Below are positions 24,701 to 34,388 of a DNA stretch of 64,000 nt, in pieces. The translations under genes were made by a program, and so were the position numbers. The stretch covers positions 42,044,982-42,108,981 of the forward strand of contig CAMZMU010000059.1 in NCBI GenBank assembly GCA_947311845.1, given 5' to 3'. Under the pieces are notes generated by a model. That model did not search any database. It was given only the letters and a program-made list of their open reading frames with translations, and was not told the DNA's origin. The stretch comes from Poa pratensis. Its lineage: Eukaryota > Streptophyta > Magnoliopsida > Poales > Poaceae. Within the stretch, counting starts at the first letter, position 1; each line of letters begins with the position of its first letter.

Positions 24701-25729
24701 ACAGCTGTCGTTCATGGCTACTCTTCAGCTCGATTCCACCGCATTCCTCTGCCTCCTCTTCGTGGTTTCTTGCTTCGCCGTCGTCGTCAGAGGCTTAAGG
24801 TCAGGCCGCAAGGACGGCGTCCCTGCGCTGCCGCCTTTGCCTCCGGGGCTGCCCGTCATCGGAAACCTGCACCAGCTCGGCAGCGGCCACCTCCACCGGA
24901 CACTGCAGGCTCTCGCGCGGCGCCACGGCCCACTCTTCCTCCTCCGCCTCGGCTCCGTGCCAACAATCGTGATATCCTCGGCGTCCTTGGCAGAGGCTGT
25001 GCTCAAGACCCAGGACCACGTCTTCTGCAGCCGGCCGCAGCAGCACACGGCCCGCGACACGCTCTACGGCTGACGCGACATCGCCTTCAGCCCCTACGGC
25101 GAGCGGTGGTGCCAGATCCGCCGCATCGCGGTCGTGCACCTACTCAGCGTGAAGAGAGTCGACTCCTTCCGTGCACTACGGATGGAGGAGGTAGCACGCT
25201 TCGTGCAGCAGATCCGCGCCGGCGCCGGGGAGGACCGAGGAGGAGTGGTCAACGTGAGCGAGCTCATCGTCCGCCTAACCAACACCGTAATCTCGAAAGC
25301 GGCGTTCGGGAGCAAGCGCGGCGGCGTGGAGCCGGCGATGGTACGCGACATGATGAAGGAGCTCGCCGACCTGCTCGGTACGATCGCGGTAACTGACATG
25401 TTCCCGCGACTCCGGTGGGTGGACTGACTGACGGGGCTCGACGCAAGGGTGAGTAGGACGGCGGCTAAGCTCGACAGTGTTGTCGAGAGGACGCTCGCTG
25501 AGCACGAGGGTGACCGAGGAAACGAGGGTGACCGAGGAAACGATGGTGAGGCTTATGACCTCCTGGACGATTTGCTCTCAATTCTCAAGGACGGTGACCA
25601 GGGGTTTAAGCTGGATCGTCTTGACGTCAAGGCAGTCATTCTGGTAAGTTTTTAATAAAGAGTTCTGATACTGCTAAGAAATAACCATTTCTATGTCACG
25701 GGGGGAGAACTGTTACCGTCAGACTTCAT

Positions 25730-26546
25730 GGAAGAAAATCTTATACGACCAGGGTCGTACGTCCCGGAAGGCTGGACCAACTCCACCGATCGACATCTGG
25801 CAGTACAAATCTCAAAGCACTTAACCTCTAATTCCCATTTACCCTTGACGCCGGGGGAGTAAGGGAGAGCCGGAGAGGAGGCCGTGAACGCCGGGAAGCA
25901 CCGTGGCGCGCGTCCATGGACGACCGGGGAGAGCCACGAGCGCTTTCGCTGGCCGCCGCGGAAGGGGAGCGCCGTGGCGCATGGCCATGGATGCTGGGGG
26001 AGAACGTCGAGCGCTGTAGCATGTTGCCGTGGAAGCCGACAGAGCGCTTTGGATCTCTGGATTGCGGCCATGGACGCCGGGAGAACCGCGAGCGATGTCG
26101 CTCGTCGCCGTGGAAGCCGGGGAGCGCTGTGGCGCACGGCCGTGGATGCCGGCGAAGAACCTCGAGCGTTGTCGCACGTCGTCGTGGAAGCCGACGGAGC
26201 GCTGTGTCGCGCGGCCGCAGAGCCGTGAGCGCTGATGCATCCGCCGACCAGCAAGGCCATGACCACAAGGGGAGTGAAGCGAGAGACGGTGGATCCGCCG
26301 ACGAGCTCGCCTGTGGAAGCCGGGGAAGAGCAGCGACTACCGAGGGACACAGCGAGCATCCGAGAATCAACTCCGGCAGGAGAAGAACGGAGCACGAAGG
26401 TAGGAGAAGGAACGGACTGACTATTTAACAAAAGAAATTGGGGATAAACAGGTTAGGTGCTTTGAGATGTGTACTGCTAGGTGTCGATTGGTGGAGTTGG
26501 TCCAGCCTTCCGGGCGTACGACCGTGGTCGTATAGGATTTTCTTCC
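25730..26546. mobile_element. Mutator-like element (817 bp) with 9-bp target duplication
   Basis: It lies in the intron of P450 copy 1. The terminal inverted repeats are about 110 bp and begin GGAAGAAAATC. The target duplication AGACTTCAT is perfect at 25721-25729 and 26547-26555. There is no transposase. The GC-rich centre (about 25870-26240) is a minisatellite of about four imperfect 75-bp units (separate entry), which leaves several long open frames without homology. The layout fits a non-autonomous MULE. Confidence 0.92.
25890..26235. repeat. Imperfect ~75-bp minisatellite inside the MULE
   Basis: About four units each contain the succession GTGGCGCAxGGCCxTGGATGC, then GGGGAGAACC, CGAGCGxTGTCGC and CCGTGGAAGCCG. 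Units begin near 25902, 25971, 26046 and 26126, with a partial fifth near 26205. Divergence between units is substantial. The periodicity is a multiple of three, so several frames stay open for 170-250 codons without being genes. Confidence 0.75.
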
Positions 26547-26576
26547 AGACTTCATGACCTTGCACATGCAAGAGAT

Positions 26577-26694
26577 ACTCCCTCCAATCCGAAAAATCTG
26601 TCCTAGGTTGTAAAAAATCTGTCGGAGGTTGTACATACACGTTGTATGTGGTAGGTTGTTTTCTCGCGACAATTTTAACGGATCTGAAGGAGTA
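26577..26694. mobile_element. Stowaway-type MITE in P450 intron
   Basis: A TA-bounded element of about 118 bp with ends TACTCCCTCCAATCCG and, inverted, TACTCCTTCAGATCCG. It sits between the MULE and exon 2 of P450 copy 1. Confidence 0.8.
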
Positions 26695-27649
26695 GTAAGA
26701 AACTCTTGATCCTATTTTTACTACCCAGGATTTGGTAGATTGCGCCATAACCACAACAGCCAGCTAGCACAACTTTGTTAACCTTTTCTTTGTACTGCAG
26801 GACATGTTCATAGCAGGCAGTGACACAATCTACAAGACGGTCGAATGGACAATGGCCGAGCTTGTTAAGAATCCAAGAGAAATGGCAAAGGTTCAATCGA
26901 AGGTGAGACAAGTTACTGCCGGTAAACATAGAGGAGTCCTCGAGGAGGAGCTGGAGAAGATGACCCTCCTTCGGGCAGCCATTAAAGAAGCGCTGCGACT
27001 ACACCCGCCGGTGCCACTCCTCATCCCACGCGAAACGATCCAGGACACCCGGCTCCATGGCTATGACATCCCGGCCAAGACCCGGGTCATGGTCAACGCG
27101 TGGGCGATCGGAAGGGACAGTCTTGGGAGAACGCTGAGGAGTTCAGACCGGAGAGATTTCTGGGCATGCCGGCCATGGATTACAGCATCAAGGACACCCG
27201 ATTCATACCGTTCGGCGCAGGCAGGAGGGGCTGCCCGGGTGTCGCCTTTGGAACACGCCTCGCGGAGCTCACGCTGGCCAACATGATGTGCCATTTTAAC
27301 TGGGAGCTTCCGGTCGACCAGATCCGGAGTCGTTTGAGGTTCTCGAGTCCAGCGGGTTGTCGCCTGGTCTTAAGTCCCCATTGATCCTTGCCGTGAAACC
27401 TCTGTAAATCTACAAAGGTTTTCATAGCGAAGAAAAATTTCCCCATCGTGATTGTGTTCCCACGTTTCTTTATCTTTGTGGAATTAATTTAACCAGACCG
27501 GCATGTTCGTAATAGCACCTGATACTAGTACAGATTTGCACAAAACTAAAGATCGTCTTCGCCAAAAACGCCACTCCACCAAAGAGGAAAAGGGATCACT
27601 CGCCAACCCTCCACCTGTCTACGGGTTCTAGGCAACCCTAAACATCTCG

Positions 27650-27990
27650 CTGCCCGTCACATGTCAGTTTCGGCCTCCACCACTCTAATTGCAGTCTCCG
27701 CTGACGGTCGGTGACCCTCGAAAACCACCATATTCCTATGTCTCCATAAGCTCCAGCAGATCAAATTGATCGCCATCCACAAGTCTTTCTCATCGTTACC
27801 TCCCGGGGTCTTGGCGGGTAACCAATCTACAAGGCGATCATCATGGGCAGGCACCCAATCCGCTCAGAAGGAGTGCCAAACCTCTCTATAGAGGACACAA
27901 CCAAGAGAAGGTGATCTATGTCTTCTTCCCCCTGGTCGCACAACGGGCAGGAGGCCGATCTAGGCAACCCTCGTCGCCCTATTTTTTTTT
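27650..27990 (-). pseudogene. LINE 3'-region fragment (zf-RVT / C-terminal)
   Basis: The minus strand reads a cysteine-containing CPLCDQGEEDIDHLLLGC block at about 27960-27900, then WVPAHDDRLVDWL and INLICWSLWRHRN (27860-27730). This is the arrangement of the zinc-binding region downstream of plant LINE reverse transcriptases. Stops interrupt it. It directly abuts an hAT transposase relic to the right. Confidence 0.75.
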
Positions 27991-28009
27991 ACATTGATCT
28001 TCACTATTT

Positions 28010-28320
28010 TCATCGCTGAAAAACACCTTCGACTGATGCAATAGCGACGGGTAGTACTAATACTAATTTCAGGATCCGATATACCAAAGGAAAGGCTAGG
28101 TGTTTGTTTGTACTGACCATCAGCTTGGCAAGTTCATAAATAGTTTTTAGTCCACCAAATCTTTCATCTGCCCGTACATTATCAATGTAAAAGGAAAGCT
28201 CGTGAGCAAGATCCTTCAGTTGGATGGAATCAAAATTATTAGGATAAGACTTAGCCAAATCCACTAAGCTCTCAACTTTGAAAGCATCAAAGGTATCCAG
28301 GGACTGAATGCAGCCATGCG
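28010..28320 (-). pseudogene. hAT-family transposase C-terminal fragment (ZMYM1/TTF-like)
   Basis: The minus-strand frame encodes DLAKSYPNNFDS, DLAHELSFYIDNVRADERF and YRILKLVLVLPVAIASVE. This is the hAT dimerisation region (usually LLxxVLxLPVATASVERxFS) of the TTF-type/ZMYM1-like transposases common in plants. It ends in a stop right after the conserved motif. The N-terminal and catalytic parts are missing. Sequence from 28320 to 29630 holds no supportable gene. Confidence 0.8.
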
Positions 28321-29636
28321 ATCGATTGTTTTTCTTTTTTCTTTTTTGAGAACTAGCGATCGATTGATGATGGATGGGCTGTTCGGTTGTCAGGCTAAAT
28401 GCGTACTTGGGTCGAACATTTAGCTATAGGAATACAAAGCCGAAGTGGGCTGCAGCGTGCAGGCTTGGCATCTTCCCTTTGCGCATTGTGGTCAAAATTA
28501 TTTTTCCAACAGGGCCATTTTACAATTTGGCTTTCAGCTTAAGGGATGGGCAAGAAGTCGTCCGTGTCATTTGACCCCGGCCCAATACTGTAGCTCCGCC
28601 CCTAAAAATTACCCCGGCCTCTGCATGGAATAGAACCTAAACTAATCGTGTGAGAACGAAAAAGACCGTTTGCGATTTAAATAAGGAAAAAACTGAAAAA
28701 ATACCGACGACCAGCGGTGGGATGATCCCATCGATGGGAGAAGGGAGGGATCGAGCAGATCCGCTGGAATCCTCGCCAAGGGTGGAAACGATGTTCTCGA
28801 CGACGTGATTGTGTTCAAAGGGAGACGAAGACTTCCAAGCAGGGGTGTGAGGAGCTCGATGTCGTGGTTCAAGCCCGCCGAGGAAGAATATGTCAAGGGA
28901 GAGAAGAGCTGGAGTAAAGGATCGATGAGTTTGATATGGTCGAGGAAGAGATTAGTACGCCTGTAGCGGATCGAGGAGGGGATCGTATGAGGAAGGTGGG
29001 GAACATGGGGATGACGGCACCTTCGGTGCAGATAGTGGAGCGGCGTGACACTTATACTGGGGCTTGGGTTTCGCTTGGGCCACTGAGTCGAATCAGTTGT
29101 AGGCATCAGTTGATTTTTTTCATTTGTTTCATAGAAAACAGTTTTGTATAGATGCGTATAAAATATAAGTTGTTAATGACATCAGGAATGGTATTGCCAC
29201 ACAAATACATTTTAAAAAGTTTATGTGGGAATTTTGGCGATTTTTACAATTTGTTGGAGCAAACTATCACACATTTTGCTTTCAAATTGGATTTACTTTC
29301 GCAAAAAAATATTGAAATGGGCGATAGTAATTAGGAAGTTCAAAAATTCATATTATTTGGGAATTATCCATTAAATATGATCTGCTTTGTGTGAAACTTG
29401 GGCGGTGCGATTTTGCACCATATTATTTATATTTTCTTTGAAAATACTCATTTTTGGCACTTAAAAATGAGAATATTTTTTCTTAAAAAAAGTTGAAAAC
29501 TTAATTTGACAGTATTATTTGTCATGACAAGATACCTTGTGCCAAATATGGAGACAATCCATTGACTAGATATAGTCTTATCCGCTATGTGTCGAAATGA
29601 AGAACAAACGCCTATTCCATTCAACATAGTTCATGC

Positions 29637-31222
29637 TTACATAGGTTTCGCAGTGAGGACCAACGCTGACTTTAAACCAGGTAATAACCCACCTGACTCG
29701 GTGACCTCAAATGACTCTGGGTCCTGACCATGAGGGAGCTTCCACTCGAAATGGTACATCATGTTTGCTATAGTGAACTCCGCGAAGCGCGTTCCAAATG
29801 CGATGCCAGGGCATCCCCTCCTCCCTGCGCCAAATGGAATGAAACGGGGATCATGGCCATTGTAGTCGACCGCCTTGTTCAGGAACCTATCTGGCCGGAA
29901 CTCCTCGGCGTTCTCCCACGACTCCTCGTCCCTTCCAATTGCCCACGCGTTGATCATGACACGAGTCCCGGCTGGGATGTGGTAGCCGTGGAGCTGGGTG
30001 TCCTGGATGGACTGGCGAGGAACGAGGAGAGGCACCGGTGCGTGTAGCCGCAATGCTTCTTTCATGGCCGCCTTAAGGAGACACATTTTTTCGAGATCCT
30101 GTTCCACGACCCCTCCTTGTACACCGGCAACTTGTCTAACCTCTGTCTGCACCTTTTCCATTTCTCTTGGGTTCTTGATAAGCTCAGCCATTGTCCATTC
30201 TATCGTCTTAGAAGTCGTGTCTGTTCCTGCTATGAAGATGTCCTGCCATAAGAAAATCGTGTCAAAACTATGGTAGTGGTGACCGAGTGATATACCCAGT
30301 TGATCGATTAAATTACCATGATGAGTGCCTTGACATCAGTCCGGTCCAGCCTAAACCCCTGATCACAATCCCTGACGATCAAGAGCAAGTCGTCCAGAAG
30401 GTCACGAGGCTCGTCGTTGTTCCCTCGTGTTCTCTCGTGCTCCCCAAGCGCCCTCTCGAGAATGCTGTCTAGCTGAGCTGCCGTCCTCTTCATCCTGGCG
30501 TCGAGTCCCGTCGCCCAGTCCACCCACCGGAGTCGAGGAAACACGTCGCCCACAGCGATGGTACCGAGCAGGTCGCTGAGCTCCTCCATCATGTCGCCTA
30601 GCCTCCCTGGCTCCACTCCGCCAAGCTTGTTCCCGAAAGCCGCCCTGGAGATGACGGTGTTGGTGAGGCTGCTGATGAGCTCGGTCACGTTGACTCCAGC
30701 CTCCCGCTGGCCGCTCCACTCGCGTATTCGTTCCACAAATGAGGCGACTGCTTCCTCCCGGAGGCCGCGGAAGGAGTCGACGCGCTTGACGCTGAGGAGG
30801 TGCACGACGGCGATACGTCGAATCTGCCGCCAGCGCTCGCCGTAGGGGCTGAAGGCAACGCTCCTGCAGTCGTAGAGCGTGCCCCGAGCCGTGTACGGCT
30901 GCGGGCGGCTGCAGAAGACGTGGTCCTGTGTCTTGAGCACGGCCTCTGCCATGGACGCCGAGGATACCACGAGGGCCGGCACGGAGCCGAGGCGGAGGAG
31001 GAAGAGCGGGCCGTGGCGCCGTGCAAGAGCCTGCAGCTTACGGTGGTGGTAGCCCTGGCCGAGCTGGTGCAGGTTACCGATGATGGGAAGCGCCGGAGGC
31101 GATGGCGGCAAGGTGCGGACGCCATCCTTACGGCCTGACCAGAAGCCTGTAACGACGACGATGCAGGAAACCACGAAGACAAGACAGAGAACTAGCGTGG
31201 AGTGGAGCTGAAGAAAAGCCAT
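29637..31222 (-). CDS. CYP71-type cytochrome P450, intact (copy 2)
   Basis: A membrane-bound haem-thiolate monooxygenase of the plant A-type (CYP71 clan). It is predicted to hydroxylate or oxidise a small hydrophobic metabolite at the ER membrane with electrons from cytochrome P450 reductase. Exon 1 is 31222-30317 (302 codons). A phase-0 intron follows, typical of A-type P450s. Exon 2 is 30242-29637, giving 503 residues in total. Visible are an N-terminal anchor (about residues 8-28), the Pro-rich hinge (PPSPPALPIIGN), I-helix AGTDTT (307-312), ExxR (364-367), FRPDRF (417-422) and the haem loop FGAGRRGCPG with Cys446. The start at 31222 gives MAFLQLHST, matching MATLQLDST and MASLQFDST of the sisters; a Met seven codons upstream is less likely. 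The other two copies nearby are disabled. Substrate and subfamily cannot be read from sequence alone. Confidence 0.94.
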
Positions 31223-31399
31223 AGGGTACTGTAAACACACCAACCTGCTTAATTTGGATCCAGTTTGAGCTGTAGTGGAGCAGCAGGATGAAGCTTACGG
31301 AGGAGGAAGAAAGAGTGGAAAGTGAGACAGCGACACGCAAATGATTTTCGATGCCTTTCCCCACCTTTTCTTGTGTGCTTAAGTCCTACGCCACTTAGA

Positions 31400-32690
31400 C
31401 ATCATGGACTAATACAAGGATTTTTAGCCACTGTCGGCACGCTTGGTCTTGCCATACTTGCCTTTGATCCTCTAGCAGGCTTGGTCCTGAGTCCTGACAG
31501 GTACATTGTGATCTTGTGGATGTTATGTAACAGAACAGAGTACCTGCGCAAATGCCACAGAACAGAGTGCCCGGCAACAGTAATGTGTGGTGGTGCAAGT
31601 GCAATTCAACAACGCTCGTGGTTGTACTGCCGATGCGAGCACCAACCCTTGACTTCAGCCGGCCGGAGACGAGGGCCGTTTTCTTATTTTCCACCTTTTT
31701 TCTTTTTCTCAGTTTCTATTTATTCATTATTTTACTTGTTTGATTTTATTTTTCGTTTTCTTTATTGTTTAGTTACGATTTTTCCTGTTGTTCTTTTTAG
31801 TTTTATTTTTCTGTACTTTCTCTTAGTGGAAAATACATGAATATTTTTCTTACATTCATGAGCATTTCTTCTCAAATACGTGATTAGTTTTTCGAGGAGC
31901 AGACATTTGTTCTTTGATACATGAATATTTTCTCAAAATTTTATTAAATTTTCTTTTGATAAAAATGAAAATTTTCACTTATATGCAAAAAATTGATTTT
32001 TATTCTGCAATATTTATTAAAATAAAAACATTAATAGATATGACTACTTGAACATAGGTTTACGCATGACACAATTTACTTTTGGAATTTCTGCTGAACA
32101 TATTTCCGGGTGTCATGGTCACTTTCATTTATGATACATGAACGCTTATAAAAACCAGTAAAAAAACTGAAACTGACAAAAATAAATTAGAAAAAATAAT
32201 ACAAGTAAAAAAGAAAATCATACAATAAAGTTAAAAAGTCACAATGAAAAAAGGGACTATTGTTTTAGACGATTCGTTTATCTCACTTGTAGGGTAGTAA
32301 TAGTATATGTTCAAGTATTACAATTTTTTATTTCTTACGAAGATTTTTTCTGTGAATTGCATGAATTTTTTTTGTTTTCATATGATTAATTTATTAGGTA
32401 GGGAGTAGCATTTCTACAAAGAGGGAAACACGACATTAGTCATTGAACTCTTAGTCGATAAGTACTTTGGTCACTAAAGTCTCAAAATGTGCAAAATGGT
32501 AACTCAACATTATTTTAAGAGTATACTGGTTTATTGTGTGTTTGGGGATATACTTTTCGCTGATGCGGCGTGTATATTCTGTGGTAACCCTCTGGATGTT
32601 CAACATGAGGGTTAAATTGAAAAGAAGTAAATCCCCATATGCAACCATGTTCCACTAACATGTGGGTTCCACACAACAGGTTCATCTTCA
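31400..32690. other. Intergenic, no gene recognised
   Basis: AT-rich and T-rich sequence (notably 31680-31830). Open frames here are low-complexity Phe/Leu runs without domains. Confidence 0.5.
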
Positions 32691-32759
32691 ACCTGATTTG
32701 TCATTATCCATTCCATCGTCGTCTTGTAGATAGTGTCGATGCATGCTATGAACATGTCC
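32690..32759 (-). pseudogene. P450 exon 2 relic (copy 4)
   Basis: The minus strand reads AG followed by codons for DMFIACIDTIYKT, then an EWIM-like stretch. This is the start of exon 2 (I-helix region) of the CYP71 copies here, preceded by a plausible acceptor at 32760-32761. Homology fades after about 70 bp. It is evidence of at least a fourth P450 copy in the cluster. Confidence 0.8.
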
Positions 32760-32901
32760 TACAATACAAAGAAATATAAGAAGCTTGTGAACATGCTTAA
32801 GTATTATTATTTCTGATTTTTCTGCTCATTCCAGAAGCTAAGGCTGTCATGAGACATTTTATCTCTCGTGTAGCCCTCCAGACAAAAAAAACTAACATAT
32901 G

Positions 32902-33033
32902 CTCCCTCTATTTCTCAATGCATCAAATTTTATAAAGTTTGACCAAGTATATAGAAAATATCAACGTTTACAATATCATATGCATACTATATGAAAGGTA
33001 CTTCATGATGGTTCAAATAAATATTGATTCCAT
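32902..33033. mobile_element. Partial Stowaway-type MITE, cut by a retroposon
   Basis: The segment starts GCTCCCTCTATTTCTCAATG and carries the interior typical of these elements (AAAGTTTGACCAAGTATATAG). The expected inverted right end is missing because the retroposon at 33045-34344 is inserted beside it. Confidence 0.5.
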
Positions 33034-33044
33034 ATATGGGAATT

Positions 33045-34344
33045 GAGGGGTTCGGGGAAACCCTAACCTCCCGGGTCGCCTCTCCTGGGCGACTCCGGAG
33101 GACTCCACGCCGCCACCCCTAGATCCCCTCGATCCGCCGCCCGTCTACCCTGCCGCCGCCGGAGGAGGCCGCCCGTCGGCGGACGGCGGCGGTGGGGTTC
33201 CCCAATAAGCTTTTTCCATCCTTTTTCGCCGGCCCTAGTTGTTGCCTTCCGTCCATCTCCTCGCTGCACCGATCTGGCCGTCGCTGGAGACATCCGGCCA
33301 CCCCGAGGAATCTGCTGATCCGTACGTCGTCTATTGGGCTGCCGCTGGCTGTACCCGAGGGCAACAGTGACAGAATCGCAAGTCTTGGCGGCGACGTTTC
33401 ACGGCCGGCCGGAGCCGGAGCGTGTATGTATCAGCTGGCGCTGTACGCATGATGTACGCCCCGGCAACATGCACGCATAAGGTTGAAGCGTTGCTGGTTA
33501 TGCACTGAATTGCTTCACGCATCAGCTGCTGGCCTGAACATCCGATCTATCTTGCTGCGCTGCTCCTGCACAGCTGTCTCCAAGGCTGCCACCGATTGCC
33601 GGATGCCCGGATGCGTGGTCTCAGCCTGACGGCGGTCCTAGGTTCCTTTTGCGACAAGATAAAGGCATGTCCTCCTTAATTTGGTTGGAGTGTTGGGTTC
33701 CGGAATACTCCGCTGATGATCTCGCATGGATGTTTATGCCTAGAGATTGTCGGATAGGATGAGATTCGGTCGTGCCGGAGGGAGCGGCGCGAAGCTCTAC
33801 TTCTGTTGCCACCATAGTCGGAGATGGAGAATGTCATGGAAGCCAAGATTAAAGGACTAGCAGTGATGATTGGAGCCTTTGCGGTGATGAGAAATTTGCT
33901 TGGAGCTTCAGAAATTGTAGCATTAGTTTGTAAGTGGGGGCGACAGCACAGGTGAAGTTCAAAGTCTTATCTTTCAGGGTGAAAATCCAAGATCTGACCT
34001 TAATTGGTTGTGTCTGGCAATGGCTTGTTGAAGACATTGTTTTGAGTGTGAAGACTATCTCCAGGGTGAAAACCCAAGATCTTTGATCGGGTGACGACGA
34101 CGCTTGTGCATCGTTTCCTTCTTGAAGGCGTTGCTTATGGAAAACTTGGACATCAGGTGTTGTCTTGGTGGTGGTTGTGCTACTGCTGCAAGGACTGTAA
34201 CTCTGTAACGGGATTTTTTTTAGTTTCTTCTTCTTATTGTTTTTCGGCTGTGTGCATCCGTAATAATCTAGGTTATTGCGTTGTTGCAGAAGCTGGGTGT
34301 AATTGGTATCTTCTTGATATAAATATATACTTTATCTAAAAAAA
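33045..34344 (+). mobile_element. Non-autonomous non-LTR retroposon (1.3 kb) with 11-bp target duplication
   Basis: The target duplication ATATGGGAATT is perfect at 33034-33044 and 34345-34355. The right end has a short A-rich tail after TTTATCT, and the left end starts GAGGGGTTCGGGGAAACCC. No reverse transcriptase frame is present. A 5'-truncated relative of the last 330 bp lies at 44316-44649 within Helitron 3, with the same ATATATACTTTATCTAAAAA-like 3' end. This identifies a small dispersed retroposon family mobilised in trans by a LINE. It separates the P450 relic from P450 copy 3. Confidence 0.85.
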
Positions 34345-34388
34345 ATATGGGAATTAATCAACACCTCCTTCAAAACAGTCCATACTGC

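Larger units (their letters stand above)
24714..27407 (+). pseudogene. CYP71-type cytochrome P450 pseudogene (copy 1)
   Basis: Exon 1 is 24714-25643 and exon 2 is 26801-27407, separated by a phase-0 GT..AG intron at the same place as in the other two P450 copies. The frame shows an N-terminal membrane anchor, a Pro-rich hinge (PPLPPGLPVIGN), the I-helix (AGSDT), ExxR (KEALR), RPERF and the haem loop (FGAGRRGCPG). It is disabled four times: TGA at 25071-25073 (Cys in the sisters), TGA at 25425-25427 (Trp in the sisters), a 4-nt deletion near 27120, and a 1-nt deletion near 27321 that shifts the tail out of frame. The intron is enlarged by a Mutator-like element (25730-26546) and a Stowaway MITE (26577-26694). 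It is oriented opposite to the other two copies. Confidence 0.92.

Noticed and set aside
25691..26431. Open frames of 246 (minus) and 170 (plus) codons inside the MULE
   Set aside because: They result from a GC-rich minisatellite whose unit length is a multiple of three. Several frames are open at once and none resembles a protein.
28642..29106. A 154-codon minus-strand frame, Ser/Pro/Leu-rich
   Set aside because: No domain, no promoter context, composition of non-coding GC-moderate DNA.
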